From: an uncultured Aquincola sp.
Lineage (GTDB): Bacteria > Pseudomonadota > Gammaproteobacteria > Burkholderiales > Burkholderiaceae
Direction: 5' to 3'
Assembly: GCA_937883885.1 (NCBI GenBank)
Contig: CAKZXL010000540.1
Location: 1-14,415, forward strand
Length of the DNA: 14,415 nucleotides
Made by a program: the position numbers and the translations under genes
Shown: in pieces, positions 6,372-14,212 of the stretch
Layout of the letters: the number at the start of each line of letters is the position of its first letter
Position numbering within the stretch: position 1 is the stretch's first letter
Notes under the pieces: generated by a model
What the model was told of the DNA's origin: nothing
What the model saw: the letters and a program-made list of their open reading frames with translations, nothing else
Database searches by the model: none

Positions 6372-7622
6372 ATGTCGGCAGCGGAGGTCTGGGGGTCGCA
6401 GGTAGGTTGTGTGGGAGAGGCGCCGCCCGCGCTCGATGCGCTGCGGCTGGCTTCGGCCTTCCAGCCCATCCTCAGCCTCAGCCATGGCCGTGTCGTCGGC
6501 TGGGAAGCGCTGCTGCGCGCCGAGCGCCTGGCCGACCGCCAGCCGCTGCCGCCGGCCGCCTTGTTCGCCAGCCAGCGTTCGCCGGGCCAGCGGGCGGCGC
6601 TGGACCTGCGCGGGCTGCACGCCCACCTGCGGCACTTTGCGCAGACGCCAGCCGCCGCGCCGGGGCAGTGGCTGTTCGTCAACCTCGACCCGGCTTCGCT
6701 GCAGCGCGGCGTCGCGCCCGTCCTGCAGGCCATCGCCGCTTCCGGCCTGCCGCCCGAGCGGCTGGTCATCGAGGTGCTGGAGTCGCCGCTGGGCCTGGAC
6801 GACGCGCTGCGCCAGGGCGTGCAGGCGCTGCGTGAGGCCGGCTGCCTGATCGCGCTGGACGACTTCGGGGCCGGCCATTCCAACTTCGAGCGCGTGTTCG
6901 AGCTGCGGCCACACATCGTCAAGCTCGACCGCCATGTGCTGCTGCGCGCCAAGCACGGCACCGGGCCGATGCGCATCGTGGCGCAGATGGTGGCCCTGCT
7001 GCACGAATGCGGCGCGCTGGTGCTGATGGAAGGCATCGAGACGCTGCAGGGCGCCCATGTGGCGCTGGACTGCGACGTCGACCTGGTGCAGGGTTACTTC
7101 TTCGGCCGCCCGGGGCCCGAAGCCGGCCCCCACCCGGCGCCGCTGGACCGGCTGGCACAGGCCTGGCGCAGCTTCGACCCGGCGCTGATGAAGGAGCCTG
7201 CCGACATCGGCCGCCGCCTGGCCCCGCACCGCGCGGCCTTGTCGCAGGCCTGTGGCGACCTGGCCCAGGGCCGGCCGCTGGCCGAAGCCGGCGCCGCGTT
7301 TCTGGCATTGGCGGAGGCATCGGTGTGCTACCTGCTCGACCATGAAGGCCGGCAGGTCGGCGAAGCCGCCTTCCGCCAGGGGCATTCGATGCACTCCATG
7401 GGCGACGCACCGCAGTTCGCGCCGCTGTTCGACTGCAGCCGCGCCAACTGGTCGCGGCGCGCCTACTTCCGGCGCGCCCTGCGCCAGCCCGGCGTGGTGC
7501 AGGTCACCCGGCCCTACCTCACGCTGCAGGGCGGCCGCATGTGCCGCACGCTGTCGGTGGCGTTTGAACGGGCCGGCAGCCTGCAGGTGCTGTGCGCCGA
7601 CCTGGAAGTGGCCGACGGCTGA
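6372..7622 (+). CDS. EAL-domain c-di-GMP phosphodiesterase with C-terminal sensor-like domain
   Basis: The product (416 residues from ATG 6372) has a full EAL domain from about residue 25 to 250. Catalytic and metal residues are all present: EALLR (45-49), Asn104, Glu134 in EVLES, Asp163-Asp164 in DDFGAGHS, Lys184 in KLD, EGIET (220-224) and Gln240 in VQGYFFGRP. It should hydrolyse c-di-GMP to pGpG in the cytoplasm. Residues about 305-412 form a second domain (CYLLDHEGRQVG, then WSRRAYFRRAL and VTRPYLTLQGG) resembling the PAS/Cache-like domain of YkuI-type EAL proteins, probably a ligand sensor. No GGDEF or membrane segment is present. The start is uncertain: GTG 6342 and GTG 6411 are also in frame and none has a strong ribosome site. 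A FliA-type promoter upstream suggests expression with flagella, where it would keep c-di-GMP low. Confidence 0.92.
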   Translation: MSAAEVWGSQVGCVGEAPPALDALRLASAFQPILSLSHGRVVGWEALLRAERLADRQPLPPAALFASQRSPGQRAALDLRGLHAHLRHFAQTPAAAPGQWLFVNLDPASLQRGVAPVLQAIAASGLPPERLVIEVLESPLGLDDALRQGVQALREAGCLIALDDFGAGHSNFERVFELRPHIVKLDRHVLLRAKHGTGPMRIVAQMVALLHECGALVLMEGIETLQGAHVALDCDVDLVQGYFFGRPGPEAGPHPAPLDRLAQAWRSFDPALMKEPADIGRRLAPHRAALSQACGDLAQGRPLAEAGAAFLALAEASVCYLLDHEGRQVGEAAFRQGHSMHSMGDAPQFAPLFDCSRANWSRRAYFRRALRQPGVVQVTRPYLTLQGGRMCRTLSVAFERAGSLQVLCADLEVADG

Positions 7623-7694
7623 ACAGCGCGCGTCCGGTCTACAGTCGCGGCATCCCATGCCAACGCCCGCGCCCAGCCGGGCCCAGGAGCCGCG

Positions 7695-10454
7695 ATGGTC
7701 GACCACGTGCAGTGCGACACGCCCGACGTGCAGGCGCCGCCGCGCTGGCAGCTGCGCCTGCTGGGCGGTTTCGAGTTGCAGCACCCGGCCGCCGAGGCAC
7801 CGCTGCGGCTGCCCGGCCGCGCCGCGATGGCGCTGCTGGCCCGGCTGGCGCTGTGGCCGCAGCAGCAGCACCCGCGCGAGGTGCTGGTCGAGCTGCTGTG
7901 GCCCGGCGTGGCCCAGGCCGTGGCGCGCAACCGGCTGCGGCAGGCGCTGTCCACCGTCAAGTCGGCGCTGGAATCGGCCGGCCTGCGGCCCGCCCTGCAG
8001 GCCGACCGGCTGGGCGTGCGGCTGCAGCCCGGCGTGGTGGCCTGCGACGTGCAGGAGTTCGAGCGCGCGCTGCACGAAGGCGACGCCATCGCCGCCCGGG
8101 CGCTGTACCGCGGCGAGCTGCTGCCGGGTTTCTACGACGACTGGATCGGCGACGAGCGGGCGCGCCTGGCCGCGCTGCATGAGCGGCTGGAGGCCCGGCC
8201 GCAGGCCCCCCGGCCGGCGCCCGAGGCGCAGCTGCTGCCGCATTACCTGACGCCGGCCTTCGGCCTGGCCGAACCGGCGGCCCGCCTGGCCCGCCGGCTG
8301 GCCGCCGGGGCGCGCCTGGTCACGCTGCAAGGCCCGGGCGGCAGCGGCAAGACGCGCCTGGCGGTGGAGTTCGCGCGCGGCCAAGGCGCCAGCCCGCCGT
8401 TCGACCTGGTGGCCTTCGCGCCGCTGGCCTCCTGCGGCAATGCGCCGCAGCTGGTGGACACCGTGGCCGCCGCGCTGGGCGCGCCGGCCGGATCGGGCGG
8501 CTCGCCGGCCGCCGTCACCGCCTTGCTGCAAGGCCGCCGGGTGCTGCTGGTGCTGGACAACTTCGAGCAGCTGCCCGAGGCGGCCACGGCCGTGGTGCAG
8601 GACTGGCTGGCGGCGCTGCCGGGCCTGGTGCTGCTGGTCACCAGCCGGCGCCCGCTGGGCTTGGCGGGCGAACAGCTGCTGCCGCTGGAGCCGCTGCCGC
8701 TGCCCGAAGCCGGCGCCGACCTGGCCGCGCTGGCGCGCAACCCCGCGGTGGCGCTGCTGCTCGACCGGGCGCAGGCGGTGCGCCCGGGCTTTCGGCTGCG
8801 CGCGGGCGACGAGCCGGCGGTGCTGGCCCTGCTGCAGCAGCTGGAAGGCATGCCGCTGGCGCTGGAACTGGCGGCGCCGCGGCTGCGCAGCCTGTCGCTG
8901 GCCGAGCTGGCCGGCCTGCTGGCCGCGCCGCCGCTGCAGCCGGCCGGCCAGGCGCCGCGGCTGGCGCTGCTGGCCCGTGCCGGTACCGCCGCGGCCACAC
9001 CCTTCGGCCCGGCCGCCCGGCACGCATCGATGCGGGCGGTGATCGACTGGAGCTGGCGGCAGCTCACGCCGCAGCAACAGCGGCTGGCCGGCGCGCTGGC
9101 GGTGTTCCACGGCGGCGCCACGCTGGCGGCGCTGGGCGAGGTGGAGGGCAGCGGCCCTGCCGCCGTGGCCCTGCCGCTGGACGAGCTGCATGCCCAATCG
9201 CTGGTGCACACCCGCGCCGGCGGGGCCGACGGCGCCCGGCGCGACGAGGGCCCGCTGCGCTTTCAGCTCTATGAGCCGGTGCGCGAATTCGTCGCCGCCC
9301 AGCAGGACGAAGCCACGCTGCGCGGCTGGCGCGCGCGCCACCGGGCCTGCCTGGCCGCCTGGGCCGCGGCGCTGCCGCCCACGCCCTGGCTGCCCGCGCT
9401 GCGGCAGGAACTGCCCAACCTGGACGCGGCGCTCACCAGCGCGGTGGCCGACGGCGCGCCGGCCGAAGCCATCACGCTGCTGCTGCCGCTGCGCCGCGTG
9501 CTGGAAGACGTGGAACTGCCTACCCATGCGCTGGCGCAGGCCGAGGCGGCGGTGGCCGCCTGCGCCGATCCGCTGCTGCGCGCGCGCGGCTGCTCGCTGC
9601 TGGGGCCGCTGCTGTTCGTCGCCGGCCGTCGCGATGCGGCGCTGGCCCATGCGCAGGCCGGCCTGGACCAGCTGCCGGCCGCAGCTCCGCCCGCGCTGCG
9701 GGCCCGTGCCCTGCATGCGCTGGCGCGGGTGCTGTGGCGCAGCCGGCGCGATGGCAACGCCGCTTTGCCGCTGATCGACCAGGCCGAAGCCTGCCTGCCG
9801 CGCGGCGCCGACGACGAACTGGCGGCCAGCCTGCTGGCGCTGCGGGCCTTCGTGTTCAACGCCCACTTCCGGCGCCGCGACGAGGCGCTGGCGCTGCACC
9901 GCCGCGCCTTGGCGGCCTGGCAGGCGCTGGGGCAGGAACATGCGGTCAACAGCGGGCGCTACAACCTGGCCGTCATCGCGCAGTCGGCCGGCCGCCATGC
10001 CGAGGCGCTGCAGGCCCTGCTGCCGGTGCTGGACAGCGCCGCCGCCCAGCAGGACTGGCGGCGGCTGAGCCAGTCGCTCAACGTCTACGGCAATGCCTTG
10101 AGCGAGCTGCGCCGCTGGCCCGAGGCGGTCACCGCCTTCCGCGAATGCCTGCGCGTGGCCTGGCGCAACGTGGCTTCGCACGACCTGGCCTATGGCCTGT
10201 GGAACCTGCCGCGCGCGCTGGCCCACACCCGCCAGCCGCAGGCGGCGCTGCGCCTGGCCGCCTTTGCCGCCGATTACTGGCAGACGCACTTCGGCGCCCT
10301 GGGCCCGGGCGACGACTTCGACCTGCGCCGCGTGCGCCGGCTGGCCGCGGTGCAGTTGGGCGGCATGGCGGCCGCGCAGGCCCTGTACGACCAGGGGCGG
10401 CAGCTGCCGCTGGCCGAGGCCGTCGGCCTCGCGCTGGGCCGCAGCGCCGCCTGA
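7695..10454 (+). CDS. SARP-type transcriptional regulator with STAND (NB-ARC-like) ATPase and helical repeats
   Basis: The 919-residue protein resembles AfsR/MalT-style regulators. Residues about 18-112 form an OmpR-like winged helix of SARP type (RLLGGFEL, VLVELLWPG, then ARNRLRQALSTVKSAL). Residues about 116-168 look like a shortened BTAD helical segment. The ATPase follows: Walker A GPGGSGKT (213-220), Walker B LLVLDNFEQ (284-292), a TSRRPLG sensor segment (316-322) and the GLPLAL-like EGMPLALELA (384-393). The last 400 or so residues are Ala/Leu-rich helical repeats, TPR-like, with pieces such as RDEALALHRRALAAWQALG. Such proteins bind ATP and a ligand, oligomerise and activate transcription. 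The start has AGGAG (7685-7689), 5 bases upstream. It follows the EAL gene by 72 bases, with a possible -10 (TACAGT, 7638-7643). The signal and targets are not readable. Confidence 0.88.
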   Translation: MVDHVQCDTPDVQAPPRWQLRLLGGFELQHPAAEAPLRLPGRAAMALLARLALWPQQQHPREVLVELLWPGVAQAVARNRLRQALSTVKSALESAGLRPALQADRLGVRLQPGVVACDVQEFERALHEGDAIAARALYRGELLPGFYDDWIGDERARLAALHERLEARPQAPRPAPEAQLLPHYLTPAFGLAEPAARLARRLAAGARLVTLQGPGGSGKTRLAVEFARGQGASPPFDLVAFAPLASCGNAPQLVDTVAAALGAPAGSGGSPAAVTALLQGRRVLLVLDNFEQLPEAATAVVQDWLAALPGLVLLVTSRRPLGLAGEQLLPLEPLPLPEAGADLAALARNPAVALLLDRAQAVRPGFRLRAGDEPAVLALLQQLEGMPLALELAAPRLRSLSLAELAGLLAAPPLQPAGQAPRLALLARAGTAAATPFGPAARHASMRAVIDWSWRQLTPQQQRLAGALAVFHGGATLAALGEVEGSGPAAVALPLDELHAQSLVHTRAGGADGARRDEGPLRFQLYEPVREFVAAQQDEATLRGWRARHRACLAAWAAALPPTPWLPALRQELPNLDAALTSAVADGAPAEAITLLLPLRRVLEDVELPTHALAQAEAAVAACADPLLRARGCSLLGPLLFVAGRRDAALAHAQAGLDQLPAAAPPALRARALHALARVLWRSRRDGNAALPLIDQAEACLPRGADDELAASLLALRAFVFNAHFRRRDEALALHRRALAAWQALGQEHAVNSGRYNLAVIAQSAGRHAEALQALLPVLDSAAAQQDWRRLSQSLNVYGNALSELRRWPEAVTAFRECLRVAWRNVASHDLAYGLWNLPRALAHTRQPQAALRLAAFAADYWQTHFGALGPGDDFDLRRVRRLAAVQLGGMAAAQALYDQGRQLPLAEAVGLALGRSAA

Positions 10455-10460
10455 AGGCAG

Positions 10461-10481
10461 CCCGCGCCCCGCGGACGCGGG
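10461..10481 (+). terminator. GC-rich hairpin after the SARP gene
   Basis: CCCGCG (10461-10466) can pair with CGCGGG (10476-10481) across a 9-base loop, starting 7 bases after the regulator's stop codon. There is no T tract, so it is at best an attenuating or 3'-end structure. Confidence 0.25.
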
Positions 10482-10491
10482 ACCCGCCGCT

Positions 10492-10510
10492 AACGGTGGG
10501 CAAACGGTGG
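10492..10510 (+). promoter_or_regulatory. 11-bp-phased direct repeat, SARP operator candidate
   Basis: AACGGTGG occurs at 10492-10499 and again at 10503-10510, so the starts are one helical turn (11 bases) apart. SARP regulators are known to bind heptamer direct repeats at this phasing just upstream of a -10. The repeat lies 46 bases before the PEP-CTERM start and follows the SARP gene directly. A convincing -10 is not visible 8 bases downstream, which weakens the case. Confidence 0.35.
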
Positions 10511-10555
10511 CTGCGCACCATGGACCCCCACCCACAACCACCCGAGGAGCGCGCC

Positions 10556-11320
10556 ATGACCCCCCACACCCTGCCAGCCGTCCGCCTGCCGGCCCGCCAG
10601 CTGCTGGCCCTGGCCGCCACCGCGGCGCTGGCCCTGCCGGCCCATGCCCTCACCGCGGCCGAGGACATCGAGCTGTCCTACAGCATCACCGGCCTGGGCC
10701 TGCCCGACGGCTACGCCGGCACCATCTACGGCATCGGCATCTTCAACGGCTATGAGTTCAACAGCGGCGCCAGCTGGCCGGCGCAGGTGGCCGCCAGCGG
10801 CGGCACCATCACCGACGTGTTCCGCAAGTCCAGCAGCAACCGGCCGCTGGCGGCGCTGATGGTCGGCCTGATCGACGACCTGCCCGGCGACGGCAGCGCC
10901 GGCCAGACGCACCTGGTGCTGATGCTCAACACCGCTGCCGCCCAGGCGGCCCGCGGCATCGCCTGGGGCACCAGCTTTCCGACGGTGCTGGAAGACAGCC
11001 TGATCGCCGACGTGCGCACCGCCTTCACCACCACCCGCGGCGAGCAGACGCCCGAAGCCACCTGGGACGCCGCCCTCGACCGCGTCTCCAGCTTCGTCGA
11101 TGGTCACCAGAACCTGTGGTTTGCGCTGGCCGCCAGCCAGCCCGGCACCACCGTCACCAGCCAGTTCGCGGTGATGGCCTGGTCCGACGGCCAGCAGATC
11201 GGCACCGGCGTGGCCAGCGTCACTCAGGCGGTGCCCGAGCCCGGCACCTGGGCGCTGATGCTGGGCGGCATGGCGGCAATGGGCGGCTGGCTGCGGCGCC
11301 GCCATCAATCCGGCGGGTGA
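10556..11320 (+). CDS. PEP-CTERM sorting-domain exported protein
   Basis: The 254-residue protein carries an N-terminal signal peptide with cleavage likely after AHA (residue 31). It also has a C-terminal PEP-CTERM tail: the VPEP motif (226-229), the hydrophobic helix [16 protein letters not shown], and the basic end RRRH (247-250). The family is processed by an exosortase in the inner membrane and released to the surface or extracellular matrix, typically with exopolysaccharide. The mature part has no cysteine and is rich in Gly, Ser, Thr and aromatic residues, suggesting a beta structure; I recognise no enzyme motif. The start at 10556 has GAGGAG (10544-10549), 6 bases upstream; an in-frame ATG at 10520 lacks a site. 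No exosortase is in the window. The gene sits between the SARP regulator and the chemoreceptor, and the former may control it. Confidence 0.88.
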   Translation: MTPHTLPAVRLPARQLLALAATAALALPAHALTAAEDIELSYSITGLGLPDGYAGTIYGIGIFNGYEFNSGASWPAQVAASGGTITDVFRKSSSNRPLAALMVGLIDDLPGDGSAGQTHLVLMLNTAAAQAARGIAWGTSFPTVLEDSLIADVRTAFTTTRGEQTPEATWDAALDRVSSFVDGHQNLWFALAASQPGTTVTSQFAVMAWSDGQQIGTGVASVTQAVPEPGTWALMLGGMAAMGGWLRRRHQSGG

Positions 11321-11331
11321 GTGGCCGATAA
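11305..11331 (+). promoter_or_regulatory. Sigma-28 (FliA) promoter of the chemoreceptor gene
   Basis: GCCGATAA (11324-11331) is a perfect FliA -10. TCAAT (11305-11309) lies 14 bases upstream, close to the TCAAG/TAAAG -35 forms at the usual spacing. The -35 is inside the last codons of the PEP-CTERM gene. The start point would be near 11338, leaving a leader of about 44 bases. Confidence 0.7.
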
Positions 11332-11381
11332 CGGGAGCAGCCGGCTTCTGTTCACGCCGGATCATTGATGACCTCCCACCC

Positions 11382-13190
11382 ATGACCTTCTTCAAGAACC
11401 TCACCATCGGCAAGCGCCTGGGCTTTGGCTTCGGCGTGGTGCTGGCTGCGCTGCTGCTCGTGGCCGGCATCGGCCTGAGCCACATGCTCAAGCTGCGTGA
11501 CTCGATCGTGCTGTTGAACGACAACCTCCACGTCAAGACCCAGAGCGCCCAGAGCCTGGCCTATCTGGTGGTGGATTCGGCCCGCGTGGCACGCAACCTG
11601 ATCCTGCTGCAGTCGGCCGACAAGCAGGCGCCCAACAAGGCGACGCTGGACGCCAACCGCGACAAGGCCCAGAAGCTGCTGGCCGACCTGCAGCGCCTGG
11701 CCTTCACGGCAGACGGCAAGGCGGCGGTGGAGAAGGCCGCGGCGCTGAACCAGCAGTACTTCGACTTCACCTACGACGTGGCCAAGCTGGCCCAGGCCCA
11801 GCAGCCCGCCGAGGCGTCGGCGCTGCTGTACGGCCCGCGTTATGCGGTGCAGGGCGAGTACCTCAAGGCCCTGGCCGACCAGGTCAAGCTGTTCGAAGGC
11901 CAGATGGCCGAGGCTTCGGAAGATGCCAAGGCCGACACCCAGCGCTCGCTGCTGATGGTGGGCCTGGCCTCGGTGCTGGCCGTGGCCGTGGGCGGCCTGC
12001 TGGCGCTCTACCTCACCCGCTCCATCACCCACCCGATGGCCGCCGCGGTGCGCGCCGCCGATGCGGTGCGCGACGGCGACCTGACCAGCCCCATCCCCGA
12101 AGGCCAGGCCGACGAGGTCGGCCAGCTGCTGAGCGCGCTGCGCGGCATGCAGCAGCGGCTGGCGCAGGTGGTCTCGGGCGTGCGGCAGAACGCCGAGAGC
12201 GTGGCCACCGCCAGTGCGCAGATCGCCCAGGGCAACCAGGACCTGAGCATGCGTACCGAGCAGCAGGCCAGCGCCCTGCAGGAAACCGCGGCCACGATGG
12301 ACCAGCTGGGCGCCACGGTGCGCAACAACGCCGACAGCGCCCGCCAGGCCAACGAGCTGACGCAAGGCGCCTCGGCGGTGGCCGAGCAGGGCGGCCAGGT
12401 GGTGAGCCAGGTGGTGGCCACCATGCAGGAGATCAGCGAAAGCAGCCGCAAGATCGGCGACATCATCGGCGTGATCGATGGCATCGCCTTCCAGACCAAC
12501 ATCCTGGCGCTGAACGCGGCGGTGGAAGCCGCGCGGGCCGGCGAGCAGGGCCGCGGCTTTGCCGTGGTGGCCGGCGAAGTGCGCAGCCTGGCGCAGCGCA
12601 GCGCCGAGGCCGCGCGCGAGATCAAGGGCCTGATCGGCCGCAGCGTCGAGCAGGTGGAAAAGGGCACGGCGCTGGTGGGCCAGGCCGGCACCACCATGGG
12701 CGAGATCGTGGACTCGGTCAAGCAGGTGACCCACATCGTGGCCGAGATCACCTCGGCCAGCGATGAGCAGGCCAACGGCGTCAAGCAGGTGGGCGAAGCG
12801 GTCAGCCGCATGGACCAGGGCACGCAGCAGAACGCTGCGCTGGTGGAACAAAGCGCCGCCGCGGCCGAAAGCCTGAAGACGCAGGCCGGTCAGCTGGTCA
12901 ACGCCGTGGCGGTGTTCCAGGTGGGCGGGCGCGATGCGCCGACGGCCAGCCGGACGGCCCCGCTTGCCCCCGTGGCCCCGGTGTCGGTGGCCGCGCCGCG
13001 CCCCAGCGCCCCTGTGGCCGCCAAGCCGCGCGCTGCGGCACCGGCGCGTGCGCGTACCGCAGCACCCGCCGTGCGCCCGGTCGCCCGCCCCACGCCGAGC
13101 CCGGCCGCCGCCGCGCCGCGGCCCGTGGCCAAGGCGCCGGCCCCGGCCCCGGTGGCCGTGGCCAGCGACGACGACTGGAGCACCTTCTAA
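11382..13190 (+). CDS. Methyl-accepting chemotaxis protein (4-helix-bundle sensor, HAMP, MA domain)
   Basis: The 602-residue receptor has the standard order. Transmembrane helix 1 spans about residues 13-33, followed by a periplasmic four-helix-bundle sensor (about 36-188) and transmembrane helix 2 (about 190-211). HAMP (about 212-265) and the long cytoplasmic signalling coiled coil (about 270-512) complete the core. The hairpin tip is classic ([14 protein letters not shown], then [20 protein letters not shown], residues 367-401), the part that contacts CheA and CheW. After it comes an Ala/Pro-rich linker of about 75 residues and a C-terminal DWSTF, a variant of the NWETF pentapeptide that tethers CheR and CheB, so this receptor should assist adaptation. 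The ligand is unknown. ATG 11382 has no Shine-Dalgarno (the preceding bases are C-rich), which is unusual. A sigma-28 promoter lies upstream. The stop codon overlaps that of the facing LysR gene. Confidence 0.96.
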   Translation: MTFFKNLTIGKRLGFGFGVVLAALLLVAGIGLSHMLKLRDSIVLLNDNLHVKTQSAQSLAYLVVDSARVARNLILLQSADKQAPNKATLDANRDKAQKLLADLQRLAFTADGKAAVEKAAALNQQYFDFTYDVAKLAQAQQPAEASALLYGPRYAVQGEYLKALADQVKLFEGQMAEASEDAKADTQRSLLMVGLASVLAVAVGGLLALYLTRSITHPMAAAVRAADAVRDGDLTSPIPEGQADEVGQLLSALRGMQQRLAQVVSGVRQNAESVATASAQIAQGNQDLSMRTEQQASALQETAATMDQLGATVRNNADSARQANELTQGASAVAEQGGQVVSQVVATMQEISESSRKIGDIIGVIDGIAFQTNILALNAAVEAARAGEQGRGFAVVAGEVRSLAQRSAEAAREIKGLIGRSVEQVEKGTALVGQAGTTMGEIVDSVKQVTHIVAEITSASDEQANGVKQVGEAVSRMDQGTQQNAALVEQSAAAAESLKTQAGQLVNAVAVFQVGGRDAPTASRTAPLAPVAPVSVAAPRPSAPVAAKPRAAAPARARTAAPAVRPVARPTPSPAAAAPRPVAKAPAPAPVAVASDDDWSTF

Positions 13191-14101
13191 GCAGCCCCCT
13201 GGCCCGGCGGCGCAGCGCCGGCCAGGATCTCCACCAGCCGCTGCCCCAACGGTGGCAGCGCGCTGCCGGCCCGCGTCACGATGCCGATCTGGCGCCGGAA
13301 ACGCGCCTCGGCCATCGGCAGTGCCGCCAGGCCCTGGCCGGCAGGCCCCGACAGCATCGCCGCGCTCATCAGCGACACCAGGTCGCTGTGGCGCACCAGG
13401 TCCAGCAACTGGGCCGCGGTGTTGTTCACTTCCACCACCACCTGGGGCGGCGGCAGCCCCGCTTCGGCCAGACGGCCTTCCACCGCACGGCGGGCGGCCA
13501 CGGCCAGCCCGGGCAGCATCCACTGCGCCTGCGCCAGGGCCTTGAGCCGCAGGCGCCGGCGGGCCAGCAGCGGGTGGCCTTCACGCACCACCAGGCACAG
13601 GTCGTCGGTCATCAAGGGCAGGGCGCGCAAGTCGTCGGGCAGCTCGGCCGGCAGCGCGTTGATGCTGAGGTCGATGTCGCCACGGCGCAGCGCCGTCAGC
13701 AGCGCGTCGTTCAGGTGGATGAGCACCGACACGCGGGCGGCCGGCCTTTCCTGGTTCAGGCGCACGCAGGCCGGCACGAACAACTGGTTGGCATACAGCG
13801 GCGACACGCCCACATGCAGCGTGCCCAGCTCGCCCAGGTGCAGGTCGGCCGCTTCCTTGATGGCTTCGCCCAGGCTGCCGCGCAAGGTGGCCAACCGCTC
13901 GAAAAAGCGCGCCGAAGCGGCGGTGAGTTCCATGCCGCGCCGGCTGCGGTGGAACAGCGGAAAGCCCAGCTCCGCCTCCAGCCGCTGGATGCCCTTGGTG
14001 AGCGCGGGTTGCGAGACCGCCAGCTCCACCGCCGCGCGCCGCACCGTGCGGTGGCGTGCCACCGCCAGGAAGTAGTCGAGGTCGTCCAGCCGCAGCGCCA
14101 T
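13187..14101 (-). CDS. LysR-family transcriptional regulator, divergent from an acyl-CoA synthetase
   Basis: The 304-residue protein has a LysR winged helix-turn-helix at residues 4-62 ([20 protein letters not shown], then [17 protein letters not shown] and [12 protein letters not shown]). The effector domain covers about 92-295 ([26 protein letters not shown]). ATG 14101 is preferred because AAAGG lies 7 bases upstream on the minus strand; ATG 14107 would start right at that site. A much longer frame back to 14350 would run over the neighbour and is rejected. The gene is divergent from an AMP-binding enzyme across 111 bases containing an inverted repeat, the usual arrangement for an inducer-dependent activator of that enzyme. 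The inducer is probably an acid or CoA-ester related to the synthetase substrate; that is inference. Its stop TAG overlaps the chemoreceptor stop TAA. Confidence 0.93.
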   Translation of the reverse strand: MALRLDDLDYFLAVARHRTVRRAAVELAVSQPALTKGIQRLEAELGFPLFHRSRRGMELTAASARFFERLATLRGSLGEAIKEAADLHLGELGTLHVGVSPLYANQLFVPACVRLNQERPAARVSVLIHLNDALLTALRRGDIDLSINALPAELPDDLRALPLMTDDLCLVVREGHPLLARRRLRLKALAQAQWMLPGLAVAARRAVEGRLAEAGLPPPQVVVEVNNTAAQLLDLVRHSDLVSLMSAAMLSGPAGQGLAALPMAEARFRRQIGIVTRAGSALPPLGQRLVEILAGAAPPGQGAA

Positions 14102-14131
14102 GGCCATGCCTTTGTGGGGTGATTCCACTGC

Positions 14132-14161
14132 ATTATCAAAGCGGCCTGTTTGATTATCCAA
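14132..14161. promoter_or_regulatory. LysR operator candidate and overlapping LysR promoter
   Basis: ATTATCAAA (14132-14140) faces TTTGATTAT (14149-14157), an inverted repeat matching at 8 of 9 positions with an 8-base spacer, AT-rich in a GC-rich background. On the minus strand GATAAT (14132-14137, 5 of 6 consensus) and TTGGAT (14156-14161) form -10 and -35 boxes 18 bases apart for the LysR gene, so binding would autorepress. A possible -10 for the synthetase is TAGACT (14180-14185), without a good -35, as in activator-dependent promoters. Confidence 0.5.
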
Positions 14162-14212
14162 ACCGGGTTCATCGCTTCCTAGACTGGGGTCACCCTGTGG
14201 GAGACAAGCGAA

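Noticed and set aside
10486..10493. GCCGCTAA, one base from the FliA -10 box, before the PEP-CTERM gene
   Set aside because: The position for a -35 holds only CCCCG, and the -10 carries a mismatch, so a third sigma-28 promoter is not supported.
6321..10541. A 1406-codon open frame on the minus strand opposite the EAL and SARP genes
   Set aside because: It is the antisense shadow of GC-rich codons; its Gln/Arg/Gly-rich translation has no domain, while the plus strand has full catalytic motifs.
11352..13523. A 723-codon minus-strand frame opposite the chemoreceptor
   Set aside because: It is antisense to a textbook chemoreceptor and has no recognisable domain.
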